A DNA stretch of 64,000 nucleotides from Geosiphon pyriformis. Its lineage: Eukaryota; Glomeromycota; Glomeromycetes; Archaeosporales; Geosiphonaceae. Under the pieces are notes generated by a model that did not search any database, was not told the origin of the DNA, and was given only the letters and a program-made list of their open reading frames with translations. The stretch covers positions 293,322 through 357,321 of the forward strand of contig JAAOMT010000699.1 in the NCBI GenBank assembly GCA_016748015.1, in the 5' to 3' direction. Both the position numbers and the translations under genes were made by a program. Shown piece by piece: positions 63,169 through 64,000 of the stretch. Numbering within the stretch: the first letter of the stretch is position 1; each line of letters begins with the position of its first letter.

Positions 63169-63512
63169 CTAATCATATTGAAGGAAGCTTCTTATTATAA
63201 AATCGGGCTTAAAATCTAAAAAAGTTATTTGTAAACATTTGTATTTCATCATATTTTGACTGTTAGGGAAATATTTTTCTGTCAAAGTTATTATTTTAGG
63301 AAATGCTGAATGAATGTTAATGTATTTGAAAGACGAATGGAAAAACAGTGATTCCTTTTTGCAAAAAAATTTTGCGTCATTTTTCTGGCCATCAATAAAT
63401 TTTACGATGCTTGAGGAGATTTGTGTGACACAAACAAAGGACACGACACACTTTGGTGGAATATGTTTGTAATTGTCAGCATTACCCAACAAATTTTTGA
63501 TAAAGCCGGTTT
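63169..63512 (-). other. Unrecognised exon-like open frame
   Basis: A minus-strand frame opens just after an acceptor-like TTTATTTAG (AG at 63513-63514) and runs about 114 codons to TAG at 63169-63171. It contains GFIKNLLGNADNYKHIPPK and several Cys. Base composition is less A/T-biased than the spacers. There is no ATG near its start, so it would be an internal or terminal exon. Family unknown. It may be a relic. Confidence 0.25.
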
Positions 63513-63578
63513 CTAAATAAATTTTGATATCAAATTTTTACGTCGTTTTATGACTTCTGAGAAAGATTGATTAGAAAA

Positions 63579-63812
63579 ATGAATAGAGTAGCAAGTCTCA
63601 AGCGGGAACTTTTTGATAAAGTGAAAAGAGAAAAAAATAAATTTCAAAAAAATTGTTCTAAACGAAATATCGAGGAATTAATCGTATTCCTTGCGTTTAT
63701 CACTGTGGTTCTTTTAATGTTGTTGAAAATAAAACAACCAAAGTATGTGAGATCGCTTGTAATCAAAAGCAGAGAATATTTTAGGAGGGAATGTCTACTG
63801 ATATATTTTTAA
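63579..63812 (+). CDS. Possible small basic single-helix membrane protein
   Basis: A 77-residue frame from ATG 63579 (context AAAAATG). Residues about 1-36 are strongly basic (SLKRELFDKVKREKNKF), then one hydrophobic helix (ELIVFLAFITVVLLMLL), then another basic stretch. A GTATGT donor-like site at about 63742 and an acceptor-like TTTTAG at about 63781-63786 could define a short intron, but the resulting frame stops soon after. No family is recognised. Confidence 0.3.
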   Translation: MNRVASLKRELFDKVKREKNKFQKNCSKRNIEELIVFLAFITVVLLMLLKIKQPKYVRSLVIKSREYFRRECLLIYF

Positions 63813-64000
63813 CATGGTTTCAAAGCCAAAGGTTAATAAACGACAGCAACATGAAAACCCTTAATCATATAAAAGAAATGAGTATTTTTCCTCAAAATAA
63901 ATACTTTCCGGGGATACAAATTGGAAACTTTTCGAACAAGAGGAGCAAAAGCGTAGATCACAGAGATGGAGTTGAAAATCAACGTCATTCAGGATCTCTT
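63791..64000 (+). other. Open frame running off the window end
   Basis: From ATG 63791 a frame of 70 codons stays open to the last base, with polar composition (GIQIGNFSNKRSKSVDHRD) and moderate GC. The minus strand also carries an open frame of about 55 codons here, so the coding strand is uncertain. It overlaps the end of the preceding small frame in a different phase. Confidence 0.25.

Overview
This window looks like nuclear DNA of a very AT-rich fungus. Most likely it is an early-diverging Mucoromycota, and I favour an arbuscular-mycorrhizal-type (Glomeromycotina) genome. The reasons are: base composition is far below 30% GC by eye outside genes; introns are short (50-158 nt) with GT..AG borders; two single-exon MATA-HMG-type HMG-box genes are present; and the other families (F-box/LRR-like, git3-like 7TM receptor, SAM methyltransferase, class-3-lipase-like, MULE-type transposase) are ones expanded in those fungi. 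The lineage is inferred from family content, not from a marker gene. Genes show as islands of higher GC in a desert of poly-A/T and microsatellites.

Layout. At 0.4-2.3 kb lies a relic Mutator-like (MULE) element with clustered terminal-repeat copies and a large palindrome. At 3.6-4.7 kb (+) is a three-exon multi-pass membrane protein resembling TspO/MBR-related proteins. At 7.5-9.0 kb (+) is an eight-exon seven-transmembrane receptor. At 9.7-11.2 kb (-) is an intact 518-residue F-box protein. From about 11.3 to 28.4 kb there is no gene I can defend: it holds relic-like coding fragments, many microsatellites and a 20-N assembly gap. At 28.5-29.8 kb (-) is a six-exon SAM-dependent methyltransferase. 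From 30 to 41 kb the sequence is mostly noncoding, with a decayed Tc1/mariner transposase and a long ATTC/TTTC repeat.

The right part holds two HMG-box genes on the same strand (41.2-41.8 and 45.1-45.8 kb). They are followed by a dispersed family of three class-3-lipase-like loci: a secreted form (50.2-51.5 kb, -), a membrane-anchored form (54.5-56.1 kb, -) and a broken copy (60.9-61.5 kb, +). Both intact copies carry glycine where the catalytic serine should be, while the broken copy keeps the serine. A 269-bp TA-flanked inverted-repeat element lies at 58.2-58.5 kb.

I reconstructed the spliced genes by hand from splice signals, phase agreement and family-like continuity across exons. The genes do not form an operon-like unit. 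The clearest shared story is the local paralog families (lipase-like, HMG) in transposon- and microsatellite-rich DNA.
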